Below are positions 25,021 to 37,340 of a stretch of DNA of 64,000 bases, in pieces. How positions within the stretch are numbered: position 1 is the stretch's first letter; the number at the start of each line of letters is the position of its first letter. The DNA is from Chalara sp. BL73 (taxonomy: Eukaryota; Ascomycota; Leotiomycetes; Helotiales). The position numbers were made by a program, and so were the translations under genes. Below the pieces are notes generated by a model. It had not been told where the DNA came from and did no database searches. It saw only the letters and a program-made list of their open reading frames with translations. Location of the stretch: contig CAKJVC010000012.1 in assembly GCA_918026815.1 (NCBI GenBank), positions 2,418,001-2,482,000 on the forward strand, in the 5' to 3' direction.

Positions 25021-26282
25021 TGGGGGTGAATGTTTGGTACAGTCATATATTTACTTGCGATAAAACTTCGAGAGTAGAAGCTCCAAAGTAGGCAAATACG
25101 AGTTTCCAAGCCCCACCCCATTGGGCATCAATTATTTCGATCTGCAAACAAACAGGAAGAGGATAGTTGAACAACATGGCTAGGAGGATCGGGATATTGG
25201 AGGTTCTCTAATATGTTTTTAAGGTTTATGGACTATACACTGCCTTGACCACTTCTTTCAGGACAGCGCCCATCAATACTAAACAACCGTCACGTGCCAC
25301 TGTTTGAAGTGTCCCCCCTTTCAACTTTCCACCCAGCGGCTCGGGCCCGTACCGTCAATCCCCGAGCCGGGTGGTGATCTTGGCAGGGAGTCCCCTCTCC
25401 TCAACTGGCTTAGCGGGAGCCCGACATCGAGGTTCAATTTCGTTACCAGCCATCTTCTCTATTTTGAGGGTGTGCTGATCCCTGAAAAGCTCCGAAATTT
25501 GGGTGCACATTGTCACCAATGGTAAGCCGTATCACAATGTGCACTGGACTCCTATTTGCTTAATTGGGAATTACAAACAAATGGTTTTATAGCTTTTTCC
25601 TCGTCTCCAAGGAAGGGTTAAGGGGGCACGGCCTTAATTACCAATGCTAAGCCTTCAACGTAACATAGGGCCTGCCGTCTGGCAGTTTGGGCGCGTTGGG
25701 TTGGCTCCCGTTACAGGGATCCGCCGTGATAGTGATGAAAAACGCGTCAAAATGAGGTCTGTGAGTCTGTCATTCACTAAACCTTCTTTTGAGCGTAGGA
25801 TTTCCCTGGTTTTGAAATGTCAGCCAGCAACTGCCGTGATTCCTGGATTTACTTTCCTTCCTTCAGTGCTCTTACCCTCCTTATGTGTTTGATCTGAATG
25901 CGCGAGTCCGGATCTTGTATGCTGCATGTTCTATATGCAGGCTCCCTCCGCTTGCTCGCTTTACAAAGTGCGACTTTTCCAAGCTTCGCAAGTCTTTTGA
26001 GGTGAGATTTGTTGGATCGCTCAGTGAGTAACTCATGCGCAATGTAAGCGCACCTACAAGTCAAAACAGCCCAATTATATCAGACGTCCAACACCAAGTC
26101 CTGTGCGCTCGTTCGACATCAATCCACCGAATACCCGTTTGCGACTGGGTGCTGGCACACCGACTTTGTACAACACACCCTCAGCTGTACGATCCCAACT
26201 TTGCCCCCTTCGAACAAAAGCACCATCCCGAATCGCTGCAGAAGACCCAAGCGTGGGAGATCGGATTTAATACATAGCAACA
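25021..26282. other. Intergenic, about 1.3 kb
   Basis: Presumed 3' region of the DUF1992 gene and promoter of the next gene. No gene is supported. Confidence 0.5.
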
Positions 26283-28577
26283 ATGGATGACACTGCATCA
26301 AGAAGAAGCAGACCTTCACCTGCACGACCTCCATCGTCTGCTTCTGGTCAAAGTCGAATGGTTTCTGGTAGCAGCAATAACAGCTCGATCATGAATCCCT
26401 CAAAACCGGCATCCAGCCTCTTGCAGGAAAGGTTAAGGGAGAGGAAAGTGGAGAGCGCCAGGAAGGCGAGGAGGGGGAGCTTGGATATCGATACGGCGCA
26501 TGATGCGCAAAGCTCGCCTATCACTGAGAGCAGGAGACCAAGTTCCAGTGGAAAGGGAATGGGTGTCAAACAGATTGAAGAGGTTAGCATTCTGACTTCG
26601 ATATAAGGGGGTTCTACTAATTTTTGCCAGCACGTCTCGTCGTTGACCAAGCAGAACTTTAATCTAAAGCTTGAGCTACATCATCGACGCGAACGACAGA
26701 CAGAACTTGAAGCACGGTTGGAGGCTGCAGAGAAGCAGCTACAGGATCAAGCCGAGTTACAGGAAGTCAATGAGCAGTTGCTATCAGAACTTGAGAAGCG
26801 AGATCAAGCTGTGGAGGAGGCAGTAGGGATCATTGTTAACTTGGAGGATAAAATTGACACACTCATGAAGGAGAGAGAGGTGGTCAGAAACTTTGATGCC
26901 CAACCAAACTACGACCCTGGTTACTTTCGATCTAGCCATGATATTTCTAGCTCTCCTCCAACACAGAAGTCGAATTCCATGGCCATGACGCGGATGCCCT
27001 CTTTTTTATCGGAAAAAAGCGAAGGGGCAGATGCTTTAAGAAGCCTATATCTTCCGCACAAGGAGAGCTATACCGACGCTGTCCTACCTCAATTGCAAGA
27101 AGAGGCACTATCAGATGCAGAACCGGAGAGTCCTAGAATGAGCGTTCTGAGTGAGAGTTCCTTCACCAGCGTCTATGGGAACAAGACCCTGGACCTCAAA
27201 AAGGAGGAAGAATCGCCACTGAGAGGAATTCTGGCTGCAGAAGCAGTCGAGAAGTGGGTCGGAGAACGTATTGCATCTCCAGCCTCAACCAAACCTTCAT
27301 TACTTCGCAGTGATCTGCGTAAAGCTCAATTGCCTTCCATCACTCATGTTATTGAGTCGCCTGCACAGAGATTGGAGAAACTAAAACATACTCTCGAGAA
27401 GACAAGCCGGAGCGCTACATCAACCAGACTGCAGATGGAACGGGCCACGACATCTATAACTTCCATCGAGCCCCGAAAGGCCAGAGAGTCTCTTCGCCGT
27501 GTCATCACTGATAAGGGCAGCTTTGAGCACCAGCAAAGGCTTCCTCCCACCCCGGATACTGTCAGTACAAGCACCTTGAGACATTTTCAAACAAATGATG
27601 CTGCGCATGACATGAATGACAATACGTTTTTGAGCCGCAAACCCACTGTCCCGCTGACTCGAGACTCATTCAATGCTTATCAAAAGGCGCTATCAGTTCG
27701 GCCTCGAAGTGCCGGGGAGACGATCAACAGCAAGCGCGAAGGCCATGGATGGGATACCGAGACACAGGACGACGTGTCAAGCACCTGCAGTAATTTCTCA
27801 GCAGAGGAATACCACAGCCCAAATAGGACTCCCACGCCGAATCTCTTTACTTTCGGCAGCTTCGGCGCTACAAATGATCGAGATATGGACTACATGATGT
27901 TCGGCAATGGGGAACCACGCCTTCCTCTTCTGGCAGCCTCACGCCACCAAACCCTGCGACGAGCAAGCATGGTTGAGCATCCCAGAAGCGACGACACTGT
28001 CAGAGCTACAGATTACACGCAATATCCAACCACCCCGCTTGACTCTTCGCCCCGTCCGAACCCTCCAGATCGTCGCTCGTCACTAACCCATACCGCCAAA
28101 CTCCGAAAGTCGCAACCCTCCTCCTCCAGCTCCTCCTCCGCGGTCCAGATCATGCAAAACACTACACCATCGCCCGCAAAGAAGAAAGGCCTTTCCCGTA
28201 TCTTCGGTCGCTCAGAGACTAGTCCCTCTCTCAGCTTACCCGCCACAGCATTCCAGGCCGCACCGTCGAATTTGCGAAGTCCGACATATCCTGTCAAGCA
28301 GCAGCCTGGAAACTATGGAGAAAAGACGGATGATGAGGCAAGAGCAACTCCGCCGCCGATTATGCGGAGCCGACCAAGCGGAAGTCAGGTGCCGCGGTAT
28401 CGCCCGAGCAGTGCAGGAGCAGGACTAGGAGAGCAGAGTGTTTCACGCAGAGCAAGCAATTATGGTGATGCGGCAGTCGATGCGGCTACATTGGATAATG
28501 GGAAGATACTGGATGCTGATCAGTCTAAGAAGAAGTGGGGGGTGTTTGGGAGGAGCAATAGTCAAAGGAGGACTTGA
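26283..28577 (+). CDS. Centrosomin N-terminal motif (Cnn_1N) coiled-coil protein
   Basis: Two exons (26283-26582, 26631-28577) give 748 aa. The intron (48 nt, GTTAGC…CCAG with CTAAT) joins VKQIEE to HVSSLTKQNFNLKLELHHRR, which matches the Cnn_1N motif: a Leu/Asn core that in animals and yeasts recruits gamma-tubulin complexes. Residues about 105-185 form a heptad-rich coiled coil with many Glu/Gln. The rest is long, Ser/Pro/Arg-rich and probably disordered, ending in KKKWGVFGRSNSQRRT. A role at microtubule-organising sites is inferred from the motif only. The protein is much shorter than Pcp1/ApsB-type spindle-pole proteins, so it may be a distinct septal or cortical adaptor. Confidence 0.8.
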
Positions 28578-31500
28578 TACCTTGAGCCTTTTTAATCCTT
28601 ATTTTTTTTTTGTGGGTTCAACGGCGTTGGAGGCACTAGCGTTCGAGTATTGTTTAACTGCGGTTATGGGCGGCTGGCTATTTTCTTTTTGATACACCAC
28701 GGGTCACAAAAAAAGTTGCTGGCATGGAACTGTAACATACGTTGACATCGACACAGAAAAAGACGCGCAAGCATGTGTATTTATAGCAGGCTACTGATGC
28801 CTCCTTCCTACATTGGATGGGAAATCAGATGTATAATATCATCACAGTTCATTAAGAACAAAAATTGAAAAGATTTTTTTCTCGTTTGCCTAATGCATTT
28901 CAAGCGTTACATTCAAGTATGCATGAACATCCGAGAGATTGAAGAGCAAATTCACAAGAGGAACAAAGGACAAGCGGTGAGTCTGTAGCCGGCTTGTATG
29001 CATGTGTAATGACTGCCATAAGCAATTTTACCTTGCTCAGCTTGCATCTGCTTCTCGCCCCCACAAAATCGCCCATATAGTGCTAATAATTCATCCCACA
29101 GGTCAAAGTACCTTTCTTAATCCACTTTTGGTCCCATCGCCTGCAAACGCCGGGGTGGGGGGGTTGATAGCAATACGCAGCCCCTTGCCTTTCCTTCTTT
29201 GCCCTTGTCATGTAGCCGGGTCCTCGGCGTCGAAATCATAGTTAGAAGATGATGCATGCCCGCTAATACCCACCACCGTAACAGGAGAATTCAGGGCTTT
29301 CAATAAAACGAACCCCTTCATCCGCATGACGGAAAGAAGGTATCGCTTATCAGCCGGCGTGCGCTGCATGTTACGAGCTTAGATGCTGCTGTCGCTGGTC
29401 GATGCATTGCTGTCTCAATCCGTGCCGTGACGTCTTTAACGTTCATATAAAATCAGCAGCACGGCCGCATCTCGCAACAGAAGCTCAGCCGCCGACACGG
29501 TTCCTTTCTGGCCCGGAGCGGAAATCGCAAAGCATGTTATACCAACGCCCGGCGTGGGCTTGATTTGTCGTGATAAAGGGAAATGTTTTCTTTGCCGCTC
29601 CTCCGATGCTAAGGGAGAGGAGCTGCGCAAAGTCCCACCCGTGCCTTGCAGGTCACAAGAGCTGTAACGCAAGCCTTTGTTTATGCTATTGGGGGGGAAG
29701 CGTGGGTTCTTTTATAAGCGAGACACGTCTGTGTGTGAACGGAAACGCTATTAAGCTTAGGTAACTGTTTTGTGCTTATTATCGCTTCCATTTGTGGTGC
29801 CTTGGATTGGAGAAGCCGGTAGGTTATAGGTAATGGCAAGCTCTATGCCAATTTACTTTAGGCTTTGGACAAAGTTGATCATTAAACTGTAGAGTAACAA
29901 AGTGTTATGTACAGGAAACATGTTGTAGTAATGAGAATTTACTTTTGTTTGCAAGCCATATCTTGTATGACCGGCCGCTTATGGTTAAGTGATTCACTCT
30001 GACCGGCCGCTTCTTGTTCATGTTCATCATGGCTTTATGCACATGTTCCGTTGTTGCACGACAGCACGGTTCATATCTGCAACACGGTTAGGATTCGCAG
30101 CAAAAACCGCAGCCGCAAAATTCTCTATCTTTAAAATCACTTTACTATACCTTGTGCACGCTTCCGTGGAAGAATCCGGTGGCTAAAGAATAGATGTATG
30201 CTTCAAAGTCTACAAATAGGGAAGACCACCTTAGATACCTATTCCTCATATAATAGCATTCCTTAATGTTGTACCAATAGTCCCATCATTTTTTTCCTTC
30301 ACCAGTTGTGGTTTGAGCGCTCGCTTTTATACCCAAACAGGGAAAGTTTGTGACTGGAAATTTATTGATGGAACAAGCGAGCTCTTCGAGTCAGAATGGT
30401 TCCCAGGTTGATTTTTGTAATAACTCTGCAGTGAGGTACTAGCAGTAGATAAGTATAAAAAAGCCTAGATCTTTCCCATTTCGACTTGTAAGCACTTTCC
30501 GCACAAACTAAATAGCTCCGACTGGAGACGTATCTGTATATAAGTGATAAGACAGCTAAGATTTTCGAAGTGTAGGCTAGCGGAACAAAGTATTCATTTG
30601 AAGTGGTATATTCGTAACATTACAATCTAATCCTACCAACTTCGGTTTTTCGCACCACAAATGACAAGGTATCTGCTGCGCATCTTGACATCATTGTTGG
30701 ATTTACTGCCGTAGTTAAAGATTCTCTTGCCGGATACTGGTATGAGGCATCCTAATTTAATTAAAACTTAGGTTTAGTCCACTAGTAGGTACGCATAGCG
30801 AAACCCACTGCAGATATTAAAGCTGTTGCGGAATTTAACAATGTTTTTAAGAATCATTCAGCCGAATGCCCGTATAGCGACGATATTCCAGCATTAACAC
30901 TTTGCACTGAAACTACAACATGGCCTGGGGCTACCGAAAAGATGGGTTCGTGCTAGTCATGCTCTGATGTAAAAAGATAAGTAACGCAAGCAATGCATCT
31001 TCCTAGACACTACTGCTGTCAGTAGACCAAGGCGCTGTTGTCAAAGCTTCCTGTTCACTCCTGCTTCTCCTAGCATATCTTTGAACAATACTCACAAATT
31101 AAGCGCCTTTGAGAAGGATACCTAATTCTCGAGGGTCTTAGAACTGCTCTTTCTTTCACAAGAGAACAATTTATAAGTTACCTCAAGAAGCGTCCTTGTC
31201 ATCCAATCCCCCTTTGTTGGCGTTAGTGCCAAGCCTCGCTTAAGCTACCCGCCATGTTTCTCCCCTGACAGCCGCCCAAATGGAAGATCTGACACATCTC
31301 AAGCTTCAAACCTTAAAAACCCCCGAGCGCGTTCGGACGAAATGGAATATTTTGAAACTCCCAGCGTGGGAGATCATGTCTGATGTTCTTCTTCCCTGCC
31401 GCCCATCATGACCACACACATTGATCAGCCAATCGTAAGAGCAGCCGAAGCTCAAGATCTTCGAATTGTTCTGGCGCTCTCCCGTGTGTGCCAATAAGGG

Positions 31501-31902
31501 CAGGGAGAGGCATGTTGGGGATCAAATGAGCGGATATGGGAATAGGCCGAAAGGAATAGGAGATTAATGAGAGGAGCATCTGAGGTAAGGGAGGTTGCTT
31601 TGGTTAGAGACTTGTGGTGGTGAAACTTTGTTTCTACGCCGCAAATGGTATTACCGCATTGCTGAGTGCTACACTGAATTGAAAAATATTATATATGAAC
31701 TAGCTGGAAGTAAATTTTCTTTCTGCTTTCCCCTCTGGTCTCCAGCATCAGCATTGCCATTGCTTTCATTCCTTTGATTCCATTCTTTTCTGTACCATAT
31801 ATCTTTTCATCTGCTGAGCAGAAATACATTCTTTGTGCTATTTTTATATCCATAGAATTTATATAAACCCATTCAAAAGTCAACCAAAAGGGCAAATTGA
31901 AA
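28578..31902. other. Gene-free stretch, about 3.3 kb
   Basis: No open frame here has domain character, codon regularity or a workable splice model. A 13-bp direct repeat lies at 29968 and 30000. The final 200 bp contain AT-rich promoter-like sequence for the lectin gene. Confidence 0.5.
29968..30012. repeat. 13-bp direct repeat, two copies
   Basis: TGACCGGCCGCTT occurs at 29968-29980 and again at 30000-30012, 32 bp apart start to start. It is GC-rich in an AT-rich setting. It could be a paired protein-binding site or chance. Confidence 0.5.
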
Positions 31903-33335
31903 ATGATCGCACCGCTTTTCGTACTATTCTTTGCGTCTGTTGGATTGGGGAAGCCGATTCTGCAAGGACGAGTTGTTGATAAATTGGACGAGGCGGCCAC
32001 TGCCGAAGCCCATGTGAGGGATGATACTGCGACAAGAGCATTTGAAGGCATCGAGATCAAGACTTCGGATGGGAGGTGTGCATTTGTGGACGAATTATCT
32101 GGTGACTTTCGGGCCAATTTGCTTCCAATTCAGGTCGCTACTTGTGACGGCAGTGAAGGTCAAAAGTGGGACATAATCACAGCCGGAAAGCATAATGATC
32201 AGCCAGGAACGATGCTGGTTGTCAGCGCCTTAGTAAGTATTCCCTATTCATATTCATTCTTCTGAGAAATGGCTAACATCTATAGACCCAAGGATGCATG
32301 AACTTTGATCCTCGTCGTGCTGCCGGAAACCAAGTCATAATCTTTTCATGTGGCGGCAGAGCAGATGGAGGTGGAGCAGTGACAAATTCTCAACTCTTCG
32401 ACTTTGATGGCGGTGCTGGTCCCTTACCCCTTGCCAATGTTGGAGAGAAAGGTACCTGCTTCACAGCGAAAGGAGACGTACTTGACCAAGCAGCTTGCAG
32501 TACCAGCGATGCGGCGCAGTCGTTCACGTTCGGCGGCAACGCCCCTGCTCCAGTCCAAGACACTGTTCCAGTCGAGGATACGACTCCAGCTACTACCTCA
32601 ACTGTTCTTGCTCCAGCAGACACACAAGCCGCTTGCGTCTCTACAACAATTGTGACTAGCACTCGCTTCATCGATGTCACCGGCTCACCACCAGCTGCGA
32701 CCGAGTCACCTTTAGCAGAACAGCCAGCAAGCACTGTTGACGCCCCAGCTACACCGTCTGTAACTGCTGCTCCAGAAGCACCAGTTTCAGAGAATCCAAC
32801 GACTGCTGTCCCAGTGTCACGGGCAGGCGGTGTTCTGCAACCTTCGGCCGCAGCTGAATCACATCAGTTCGATGCTACCGCCACCCGAGCCCTCACCGGC
32901 GTGCAAGTCAAGGACGCTGCCGGAAAATGTCTCTCCATCGACCCAACCGCTGGTGATTTTCGTCAGAACTTGATCCCCGTTACTGTACAGGACTGTACTG
33001 GGGCTACGAATCAAAAATGGGACTTTATCACGGCTGGCAAGCACAATGACCAGCCTGGTAACACACTCGTTGTCTCATCACTCATGAACGGTTGTATCAA
33101 CCTCGATCTCCGCCGCGCGGCTGGTGACCAAGTCATTATTTTCTCGTGTGGAGGCAGAGCTGACGGCGAAGGTGGGACCACTGGCTCACAGCTGTTCCCT
33201 TTCACCGCTGGAGAGACAGGCATCGAGCTTGCGCCGATAAATGAACAGGGACGGAATTGTCTGGTTGATAATGCCGGGAAGCTCGATCAGACGGCGTGTA
33301 CTGGGGACACGAGCCAGCTATTCTCGATTGTTTAA
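31903..33335 (+). CDS. Secreted protein with two ricin-B-type beta-trefoil domains
   Basis: Two exons (31903-32232, 32286-33335) give 459 aa. Residues 1-17 are a signal peptide (MIAPLFVLFFASVGLG). Two homologous halves follow, about 40-195 and 303-459, each starting with DxTATRAxxGxxxK and carrying three QxW/F-type repeats. Half 1 has QKW88, QLF147 and QSF189; half 2 has QKW354, QLF413 and QLF455. The block QKWD(I/F)ITAGKHNDQPG is nearly identical in both. A Thr/Pro/Ala-rich linker of about 110 residues separates them. This is a glycan-binding fold; ligand and role are unknown. No catalytic domain is attached. The in-frame intron (53 nt) lies inside the first trefoil only. Confidence 0.85.
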
Positions 33336-34108
33336 AAGTTCTCGAGGTTAGATTTTGAGGGTGTTTTCAATTCTGTATATTTACTTATTGTTTTGAGCGT
33401 TATTTTTGTATCAATACCGGCTTCAATAGATCATTTGAGATTTAGTGTTTGCAAACTATAGTTCATACAGGGCATAGGCACCGATGGGAAATTCTACATC
33501 TCGTGACATAGATTTTGCTCATAATGAGCGTCTCAACAGCAGTGTGGAACAAGAGGCTCTGTTAGAAGAGATCATGTACCACAGGATGCAGAAAACACAA
33601 GAATGAGATGTACACTTAAAGTTAGATTGTATTACACTAGTTGTACGTTCGACTCGTCATCGTTTCGGGGCAGCCCAGTGCCACTGACTAATCACAGAGT
33701 CCTAGTGCACAGCACTAGGACAACTCAGGGGTCTACTAGTTTGTTCCCCTCTCTAAAGAAACTCTCCTGCGGAGAGTCGGCGTAAGCGACAGCGAGGAAC
33801 GGAAAACCGTTAATCACATATGTCTGCAATCAACGAACTATCTTGCAAAGGATGAAGCATCGTCGACTTGATCATGATTGGCTCCTGTCAGGTCTCATTG
33901 TATCCTTAGCTATGTGCGAAAGAAGCATGACGTATTTGAATTAACGAATCATCGTCCAAAAGAAGAAAATTAATTTTTCCTCATTTCGATAATGATTGGC
34001 TCTTGTGAGGCCGGTGTATACTTTCTCTCCATCTAATGATAAAGACCTCAGGCACAATCCCAGCCTTCTGAAAAAGAAAAGACTCGATTTGGATCACTTT
34101 CTTTTCAG
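33336..34108. other. Intergenic, about 0.8 kb, convergent
   Basis: This is the 3' space between the lectin and the F-box-like gene. A 19-bp imperfect repeat lies at 33874 and 33992. No gene is seen. Confidence 0.5.
33874..34010. repeat. 19-bp imperfect direct repeat, two copies
   Basis: ATGATTGGCTCCTGTCAGG at 33874-33892 recurs as ATGATTGGCTCTTGTGAGG at 33992-34010 (17 of 19 identical). No flanking element is recognised. Confidence 0.5.
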
Positions 34109-35552
34109 TCATTCGTTGCGCAGGGAGAAAGTCCAGGGTGTTTCTCTCCTGGGACTCGGTCTGAACACAAACTTTGGAGCTCTGTAGGCCCTTAGAATGT
34201 ATTCCGTGCGGATAAGTATCTCAACCTTCACTCCCTTCCCTTCAAAGGCGTCTTTCACACTTTTTGGCATATCCCACTCTCTCAACTTGCTTGAGTCGGT
34301 CGGGCCGAAACCCCAATTGCATGAAGAGTGTTCAGTTAGAATAAGTGATCGAAGACTTGGGAGATATTCATTCCGGTTTATGCCAAGCTCTTCAATCCAA
34401 TTGTAGTCTTCGTCCATCCAGAAATTGCAGCCGGGATTGTAGAGCGGATCCAACGCTGACGTTCCCCGTTCGAAAAGGATCTGTTCATTTGATTAGAAGT
34501 GGAAATTCTCTCTCGTAGCGATGATTCTGTACCTCGAAGTGCTCAAGTGACTGAGGTAATCTCTTGTATACGCCATTCCTGTACGGCGCTTGCTCTTGGT
34601 GGGTGTCGAAATGGCAAGGGAACAACAACTTGTTGGCGATGATGAGATTCTTAAGTTTCGAGAACAGGCGGAAATTGATACTATCCATATGAATTACAGA
34701 ATTATCTGCACCACTCAAGTTGATGTCTACGAGTGTATTGGTATGCGGTGCCAATAACCGGGATAACGTTGGGGGATCTGGCGGCTGACGGCGTCCTACG
34801 TAAACTCCCAAATCATACGACAGCGTTTCTAGACCAACAGGCCATTGAAATAATCGCTCCATATCGGCATCTGGTTTGCAAAACGGGCCAAGATGAAGTT
34901 TCTTTACTGTCGACCGAGTGCCCAGGTGCTTCTCCCCAATCGGTTCGGAATTTTGAGCCAGTCGCTGAACTTCGAGGACCTCGAGTTTTGGAAGTCGCAT
35001 TATCAGAGCTATAGTATTTATACCGATACTTAAACCCAGCAATCTAAGTTCCCTCACGTTATTGAGTTGGGAGCCACAGAGAAATGGGCATTCATATACT
35101 CCTCCCCAATCGTCTGGTGGCTGGTAAATTGGCCTTTGCGGACGCCGACTTCTGGACACTCTTTGCAACACCAAGGTCTGAATCTTAGGGACAAGATCCA
35201 ATATGTTATTGATACCTCGTCCAATATCCGGTTCAATAACCATATGGTCCTCAGGATATGGATATAGTAATCCATGCTGGACACAATGCCAAGAAACATC
35301 GAGCTTCTGAATCAGACTTGGCAGGTCCGCGTTTTCGGACACCGCGTTCTTGAGAGAGTAAAAAGCGTCTTTTCTTCCGTTTCCAGTTTTCGGATCGGGA
35401 ATATTGATTTGGATGGACTGATACAAAAGAGGGAGGACAAGTTGATGCATGCGTTGATTTACGCGCGCAAGGCTGCATTTCTCGTGTAACCCAATGGCAG
35501 CGTCGTGAAGGACCTGGAGGATGAGTTCCTGTGGCCAGTCGGTGAAGCCCAT
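34109..35552 (-). CDS. F-box-like protein
   Basis: Two minus-strand exons (34533-35552, 34109-34480) give 463 aa. The intron (52 nt, GTACAG…ACAG) joins SLEHFE to ILFERGTSALDPL. The N-terminus reads WPQELILQVLHDAAIGLHEKCSLARVNQRMHQLVLPLLYQSI, the spacing of a divergent F-box. Leucine-rich stretches follow (NNVRELRLLGLSIG, LPKLEVLEVQRLA, STVKKLHLGPF, FSKLKNLIIANKLL), as in fungal F-box/LRR-type proteins of this size. If the F-box is functional it would link a target to an SCF ubiquitin ligase; no target can be inferred. I used the first ATG in the frame (35552). Confidence 0.7.
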
Positions 35553-35640
35553 CGCTTCAGAAAGCGTACAGTACAAAGTGAGCGAATTTTCTTCCGAGTA
35601 TGTTTTGATAGGTTCGAGGATGAAAACATACTGTATGTAG

Positions 35641-36442
35641 TCTACTGATGGTAGTCCACGATGGTTACGACGGGATTCAAAAGATTATGACTCATCTGCC
35701 GCCGCCAAGACTTTGAAGCTTGTCGAAAGAGCTGAAGCAGTGTCTATAGCATGCATTGCCCTAGAGCGATATACATTCATACCACTGCCTGAGTACAAGA
35801 TCCAGAACCCACGCCAAAAATTTATGCGCTCACACCCTGCTGGCTTCAAAAATGAGATTGTGTACAACCTTAGCACAGTCCTCGCAACCGACAACAAGGA
35901 GTTTCAGTTTCAAGTCAGACATGTTCATCTAGATGTGAAGCCTCAATGGATGTTTGCTACTCATTTTTACGAAAACCGCCTCAGGTTGTTCATGAACGTC
36001 TATCTGAATATGGAGACGTTGGATGTTACTGTCCATAAATACAATAGCTATAACAGCAAGGCATGGCCGGAGGAGTGGCTGCGTCAAGCCGCTGCCAATC
36101 TTGAGAAAGAGAGAGAAGCAAGCGTTGCAAACGGCGAGGTATGGAAGCTACAAAAATATAGAGTTGTCTACTATCGACTAGGTATGTTTAACATAGCTCT
36201 TCTAGTGTATACCATAACTCACCTTGAGGGATCCAGCTGATATGCTACAGGCTCGGGGTGTGAAAGATGCGATGGGGATTCTATTGCTACCTCATCTCCT
36301 AACTACGGAATATCTGAAAAGAGTTATGATTCGTGCAGAAGGGGATTCTCGAATCCGTTCGCCCTTGTCAAATCCCTCTTCCGCAGGAGATAAATTATCA
36401 GCACTCATGATGCTGAGTAGACTAGTTTTACTACACCTATAA
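35641..36442 (+). pseudogene. 5'-truncated remnant of an unrecognised fungal gene
   Basis: The frame is open from 35641, just after a TAG. It reads SPRWLRRDSKDYDSSAAAKTL and continues through TVLATDNKEFQFQVRHVHLDV and FATHFYENRLRLFMNVYLNMETLDV. A 55-nt GT-AG intron (36182-36236) then keeps the frame into ADMLQARGVKDAMG and on to the stop at 36442. The composition looks like genuine protein and the splice is clean. However, no ATG exists near the start, and only about 90 bp separate it from the divergent F-box gene. A missing upstream exon is the other reading. I do not recognise the family; it resembles fungus-specific proteins that often occur near F-box and 2EXR genes. Confidence 0.45.
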
Positions 36443-36825
36443 TTAAGAGCTCCTAAGTAGTACGAAGCTCCAATAGCAACAATTCCACTTATTGTACGAA
36501 ATGATTGGGGATTGGTCGGATCGCATAAAAGTACAATCACCTAAACGCTTTCGTAACCCGAAGAAGTTGGTTGATGTCCAACCACGGACCTACAGATCTT
36601 GAATTTTTATTTTTTATTACGAAGCCTTAACTGCTTTTTGGAAGCATAAATGCGACTCTCACATTAACTTACGTTGGAATTATATGCTTCACACATCGTT
36701 GGGAGGATCTGAACATTAGCCGCTTTAGGGTATATCCCGAGCAGAAGCTCTCTCCATACATTCCAACCATCTGACTATGTCGCAATCGGCTTTCAACATT
36801 CAGTCAGATCAAAAAATAAAATGGA
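36443..36825. other. Short intergenic, 383 bp
   Basis: AT-rich spacer between two gene remnants. Nothing else is seen. Confidence 0.5.
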
Positions 36826-37310
36826 ATGGCAACCACCTTTTCCCAATTCCAAGACCTGCTCTATGAGCTATGCACACGGATATGGCAATACGCTTATCCC
36901 GTCCGGCCCGATACCAAGAATCCTACGTGGCCATGCGCCTCACATGTCATAAGCTACGACCTTCGCCTGTGTTTCGAGAACATATTCGATACGTGGCACA
37001 AAAATTTCCCGTATTGGCCGAATCCTATGAGCTCTTCGTTGGCTTTATCACATTCTGTTTCGGAGGATGTCTCACTGACAGATGAATTAGATTCATGGTA
37101 CTTTCGCGGCCGTGAATTAAATATGGAACCAGCAAACAGATGCCACGACTGTAGGCCTAGTTCATAAAACATTTGACTCGATCTTTGATGCCATGGCCAG
37201 ACACGGTGATACGGGTTCCAATTTTACAACTCCTAAATATTTACAGCATAACCCTGCATCAATCATATTCCTATTCCACAACCACGAAACTCCTGCAATG
37301 CTCATCGCCC
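36826..37310 (+). pseudogene. Relic of a 2EXR-domain gene
   Basis: The ATG at 36826 starts MATTFSQFQDLLYELCTRIWQYAYPVRP, a slightly eroded 2EXR N-terminus (the family usually has LPxELRxxIW). The frame then loses the family pattern. The sequence REHIRYVAQKFPVLAESYELFVG appears in the next frame, while EDVSLTDELDSWYFRGRELN returns in the first. Near 37193, MARHGDTGSNFTTPKYLQHNP is again in another frame. At least two frame changes make this a decayed copy. It abuts the 3' end of pirin (37341) tail to tail. Confidence 0.45.
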
Positions 37311-37340
37311 CCCTTTTTTTTCATTCGTCTAGCGGTCTCT

